Positions 6,344-8,664 of a stretch of 8,664 nucleotides of DNA are shown piece by piece. A model generated the notes under the pieces. That model was not told the origin of the DNA. It ran no database searches and worked only from the letters and a program-made list of their open reading frames with translations. The translations under genes and the position numbers were made by a program. Source of the DNA: Planctomycetes bacterium RIFCSPHIGHO2_12_FULL_52_36 (GTDB lineage Bacteria; Planctomycetota; Brocadiia; Brocadiales; Bathyanammoxibiaceae); contig MHYW01000025.1 in the NCBI GenBank assembly GCA_001828545.1, positions 1-8,664 of the forward strand, given 5' to 3'. Numbering within the stretch: position 1 is the first letter of the stretch; each line of letters begins with the position of its first letter.

Positions 6344-6373
6344 TTGAGGTCTATCCGCTCTTTATGTTATATT
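6344..6373 (+). promoter_or_regulatory. Second promoter candidate for cooS (proximal, extended -10)
   Basis: TTGAGG (6344-6349, four of six) lies 18 bases before TATATT (6368-6373, five of six). A TG at 6365-6366, one base upstream of the hexamer, gives an extended -10 pattern. Start would fall near 6380, with a leader of about 50 bases. It is weaker than the site at 6273-6301, and it may be chance in an A+T-rich leader. Confidence 0.4.
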
Positions 6374-6413
6374 CTTATTTGTGAGGCCTTACTCTCCTTA
6401 ATCGTTATTAATT

Positions 6414-6421
6414 AGAAGGAG
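6414..6421 (+). promoter_or_regulatory. Strong ribosome binding site of cooS
   Basis: AGAAGGAG ends 7 bases before the ATG at 6429. It is the best Shine-Dalgarno match in the window and fixes the start. It contrasts with the weak or absent sites before the two B12-radical SAM genes and suggests high expression of the CO dehydrogenase. Confidence 0.8.
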
Positions 6422-6428
6422 TTGTTCC

Positions 6429-8399
6429 ATGGAGAACAAAAACCCAACCAGCAAGACACCCGGCAGTCCTACTACCGATTCAGCCTCTCTGAAGCTCCTG
6501 GAAAGGATGAAGGCAGAGGGGATAGAGACCATATACGACCGCTATCAGGCCCAGCAACCACAGTGCGGTTACGGGCAACTGGCCCTATGCTGTCGTCATT
6601 GCAACTGGGGACCCTGCAATATAGACCCCTTCGGTAAGGGACCAAAGAAGGGCGTCTGTGGGGCAGATGCCAATACCTTTGCCGCAAGGCATTTCCTCCG
6701 TATGACGGCCGCCGGGACCGCCTCCCACGGCGACCATGCCAGGGCCGTGGCATACTTACTGGTAGCGGCCGCCAGGGGTGAGGCGCCAGGGTACAAGATA
6801 AAAGATGAAGAGAAGCTCATGATGGTGGCCGAGTGCTTCGGTGTAAAGACCGAGGGGAGGAAAATAAATGCGATTGCCGAAGAGGTAGGGGAGATGGCCC
6901 TTGCAGAGTTCGGTAAACCCTACGGCACCCAACTCTTCGTCAAGAGGGCGCCAGAGACCCGACAAAAACTCTGGGAAAAACTGGGGATAACCCCCAGGGC
7001 CATTGACAGGGAGGTTGCCGAGAGTATGCACCGTACCAGTATGGGTACAGACCAGGACTATAGAAACCTCATCAAACAGGCGATGCGGCTCTCACTTTCC
7101 AACGGCTGGGGCGGCTCCATGCTTGCTACCGAACTCCAGGACATCCTCTTCGGTACGCCCAAACCAGTCCTGGGGAAATCCAATCTGGGCGTGCTCAAAA
7201 AAGACTACGTAAACATTATAATCCACGGCCACGAGCCTATCATTGCCGAGGCCATAGTCATGGCCACCAGTGACCCCTCCCTCACCAAGGCGGCCCAGGC
7301 CGTAGGGGCCAAAGGTATCGCAATCGCCGGTATATGCTGTACCGCCAACGAACTCCTGGTAAGACACGGCATACCCATGGCAGGCCACATGACTATGCAA
7401 GAGCTGGCCGTCGCCACCGGCGCCGTGGAACTCATGGTGGTAGACGTACAGTGCATAATCCAGGCATTGGCCGATACCGTCCAGCACTTCCACACCAAGC
7501 TGGTAACCACCCTCGCCAAGGCGAAGATTATTGGGGCAGAACACGTAGAGGTGGACGAGGAACATGCCGTGGAGGCGGCCAAAAAGATAGTGTGGATGGC
7601 CATAGACAACTACCCCAACCGCAACCCCTCCAAGGTGTTCATACCTGAAGACAACGGGGCAGAGGTGGTGGCAGGGTTCAGCCACGAGACCATCAAATAC
7701 ATGCTGGGCGGGAGGTTCAGGGCCAGCTATAGACCCCTCAACGATAACATAATGAACGGGCGAATCCGAGGGATAGTGGGTATAGCAGGCTGTACGGGCC
7801 CCAAGACGCCAGCTGGTGCAGAAAATTACGTTGAGCTAGTAAAGGAACTCATATCCAAAGACTTCCTGGTAGTAGGTACGGGTTGTGCCGCAGGTCAATG
7901 TGCTGGGAGCGGGGTGATGGTACCAGAATTCAAGGATGCCTGTGGTAAGGGGCTAAAGGAGGTGTGCGAGACCGTAGGCATACCCCCCGTACTCCATGCC
8001 GGCGCCTGTGTGGATAATAGCCGTATCCTCATCGCCTGCTCAGAGATGGTAAAAGAGGGCGGTCTGGGGAACGACATCAGTGACTTACCCGTTGCCGGGG
8101 TCTGTCTGGAGTGGATGAGCGAGAAGGCAATTGCCATAGGACAATACTTCGTCGCCTCAGGCGTCTTCACGGTCTTCGGCATGAACTCCCCCGTCACAGG
8201 CGCCCCCGACGTACTCAAGCTCCTGACGGAAGGGCTGGAAGAACAAGTAGGGGCAACGTGGGCCTTTGAGCGGGACATGAAGAAGATACCCCAACTCATC
8301 ATGGACCACATTGAAAAGAAGCGGGACGCCCTTGGAATAAACGTAGCCAAGGAGAGAAAACTCTACGACATGGAAGACAGGCGAAAACTAGAGGTGTAG
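6429..8399 (+). CDS. cooS: Ni-Fe carbon-monoxide dehydrogenase catalytic subunit (CooS/AcsA)
   Basis: The 656-residue product interconverts CO2 and CO at a nickel-iron-sulfur C-cluster and passes electrons through B- and D-clusters. The N-terminal cysteines Cys46, Cys54, Cys55, Cys58, Cys63 and Cys77 have the family spacing: the first two bridge the D-cluster of the dimer, the other four hold the B-cluster. C-cluster ligands are recognisable as His268 (HGHEP), Cys304 (GICCTANE), Cys342 (VQCI), Cys455 (AGCTGPK), Cys486 (GTGCAAG) and Cys527 (GACVDNSR). The acid-base lysine is Lys566 (WMSEKAIAIG), and His100/His103 lie in the expected proton-relay helix. Length is in the normal range. The acetyl-CoA synthase gene starts 79 bases downstream, as in acsA-acsB clusters, so the protein most likely works in the CODH/ACS complex of the Wood-Ljungdahl pathway (AcsA) rather than in free CO oxidation. 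The start is supported by AGAAGGAG 7 bases upstream. A cytoplasmic enzyme is expected; no signal peptide is seen. Confidence 0.97.
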   Translation: MENKNPTSKTPGSPTTDSASLKLLERMKAEGIETIYDRYQAQQPQCGYGQLALCCRHCNWGPCNIDPFGKGPKKGVCGADANTFAARHFLRMTAAGTASHGDHARAVAYLLVAAARGEAPGYKIKDEEKLMMVAECFGVKTEGRKINAIAEEVGEMALAEFGKPYGTQLFVKRAPETRQKLWEKLGITPRAIDREVAESMHRTSMGTDQDYRNLIKQAMRLSLSNGWGGSMLATELQDILFGTPKPVLGKSNLGVLKKDYVNIIIHGHEPIIAEAIVMATSDPSLTKAAQAVGAKGIAIAGICCTANELLVRHGIPMAGHMTMQELAVATGAVELMVVDVQCIIQALADTVQHFHTKLVTTLAKAKIIGAEHVEVDEEHAVEAAKKIVWMAIDNYPNRNPSKVFIPEDNGAEVVAGFSHETIKYMLGGRFRASYRPLNDNIMNGRIRGIVGIAGCTGPKTPAGAENYVELVKELISKDFLVVGTGCAAGQCAGSGVMVPEFKDACGKGLKEVCETVGIPPVLHAGACVDNSRILIACSEMVKEGGLGNDISDLPVAGVCLEWMSEKAIAIGQYFVASGVFTVFGMNSPVTGAPDVLKLLTEGLEEQVGATWAFERDMKKIPQLIMDHIEKKRDALGINVAKERKLYDMEDRRKLEV

Positions 8400-8401
8400 G
8401 G

Positions 8402-8419
8402 GGCGTATTCCAATACGCC
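8402..8419 (+). repeat. Perfect intercistronic palindrome between cooS and acsB
   Basis: GGCGTATT and AATACGCC pair perfectly around CC, two bases after the cooS stop codon. No T-run follows, so it is unlikely to be an intrinsic terminator. More likely it is a stem that protects the cooS 3' end or tunes cooS versus acsB expression, or a short REP-type element. The rest of the gap to 8478 shows only the acsB ribosome binding site and a weak stem (8423-8429 with 8449-8454). Confidence 0.65.
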
Positions 8420-8465
8420 ATTACGGGCTGTAAGGGTACTGTCAAGTTAGCCGTGGATAATGTTC

Positions 8466-8471
8466 AGGGAG
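8466..8471 (+). promoter_or_regulatory. Ribosome binding site of acsB
   Basis: AGGGAG lies 7 bases upstream of the ATG at 8479, which supports this start codon for the partial gene at the window edge. Confidence 0.6.
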
Positions 8472-8478
8472 AAGAGCT

Positions 8479-8664
8479 ATGTCCAAGATAATTGCCGCCG
8501 CCGCAATAAGGGGCGCTCATAAGATAGTCCAGAATGCAGAGAAGAAGTTGGCAGAGGCCATTGTCCAAAAGGGCAGGGACTGCCCGGTAGAATTCCCCAA
8601 CACCGGCTACTACCTGCCCATCATATATTCCATGACGGGAATCCCCGTAAAGACCCTGGGAGAT
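8479..8664 (+). CDS. acsB: Acetyl-CoA synthase (CODH/ACS beta subunit), N-terminal 62 residues, cut by window end
   Basis: The frame is open to the last base. The translation begins MSKIIAAAAIRGAHKIV and contains VEFPNTGYYLPIIY (residues 37-50), a signature of the N-terminal domain of bacterial AcsB, the part that docks onto CO dehydrogenase and receives CO through the gas tunnel. The nickel A-cluster domain lies beyond the window. The enzyme joins CO, a methyl group from the corrinoid protein and CoA to make acetyl-CoA. The position directly after the CO dehydrogenase gene fits a CODH/ACS operon. The family call is firm despite the short fragment. Confidence 0.93.
   Translation, partial: MSKIIAAAAIRGAHKIVQNAEKKLAEAIVQKGRDCPVEFPNTGYYLPIIYSMTGIPVKTLGD

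Noticed and set aside
7092..7685. Long minus-strand open frame (197 codons) inside cooS, with several other minus-strand frames nearby
   Set aside because: It is antisense to a strongly conserved, full-length CO dehydrogenase gene and shows no recognisable domain; it is a by-product of codon bias on the + strand.

Overview
The window is a compact, single-strand (+) bacterial or archaeal stretch with six protein genes, two of them cut by the window edges. It falls into two blocks. The organism is probably an anaerobe that uses the Wood-Ljungdahl (reductive acetyl-CoA) pathway, because a nickel carbon-monoxide dehydrogenase gene is followed directly by the start of an acetyl-CoA synthase gene. 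The combination of acetyl-CoA pathway genes, B12-dependent radical SAM enzymes and short palindromic intergenic repeats would fit an anaerobic Planctomycetota (Brocadiales-like), Nitrospirota or Omnitrophota lineage. That placement is a guess; no marker gene in the window settles it.

Block 1 (1-6166) is a cluster of radical SAM chemistry. It starts with the C-terminal part of a radical SAM/SPASM protein (1-954). Next comes a large cobalamin-binding radical SAM protein whose C terminus carries a PqqD-like, RiPP-recognition-element-type domain (978-3077). It overlaps by 80 bases a fold-type III PLP decarboxylase homologue (2998-4251) in which the Schiff-base lysine position reads methionine. 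A second cobalamin-binding radical SAM protein follows (4457-6166). It shares the C-terminal layout of the first, including an RWAQW motif, but stops in the middle of the PqqD-like region. I read this as a possible modification pathway for a peptide, protein or small molecule. No precursor peptide is visible in the window and the substrate is unknown.

The two intergenic gaps of block 1 (4252-4456 and 6167-6428) hold copies of one G-rich, palindromic REP-like repeat. The first copy is split by a 63-base palindromic segment, and its G-rich edge encodes the last residues of the decarboxylase homologue. Together the copies flank the second B12-radical SAM gene as direct repeats.

Block 2 (about 6260-8664) begins with an A+T-rich promoter region holding a near-consensus sigma70-type promoter and a second, weaker candidate. 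Then come the CO dehydrogenase catalytic subunit (6429-8399, with all B-, C- and D-cluster ligands recognisable), a perfect intercistronic palindrome, and the first 62 codons of acetyl-CoA synthase (8479 to the edge). Together these two products would reduce CO2 to CO and assemble acetyl-CoA. No tRNA, rRNA, CRISPR array, transposase gene or origin was seen.
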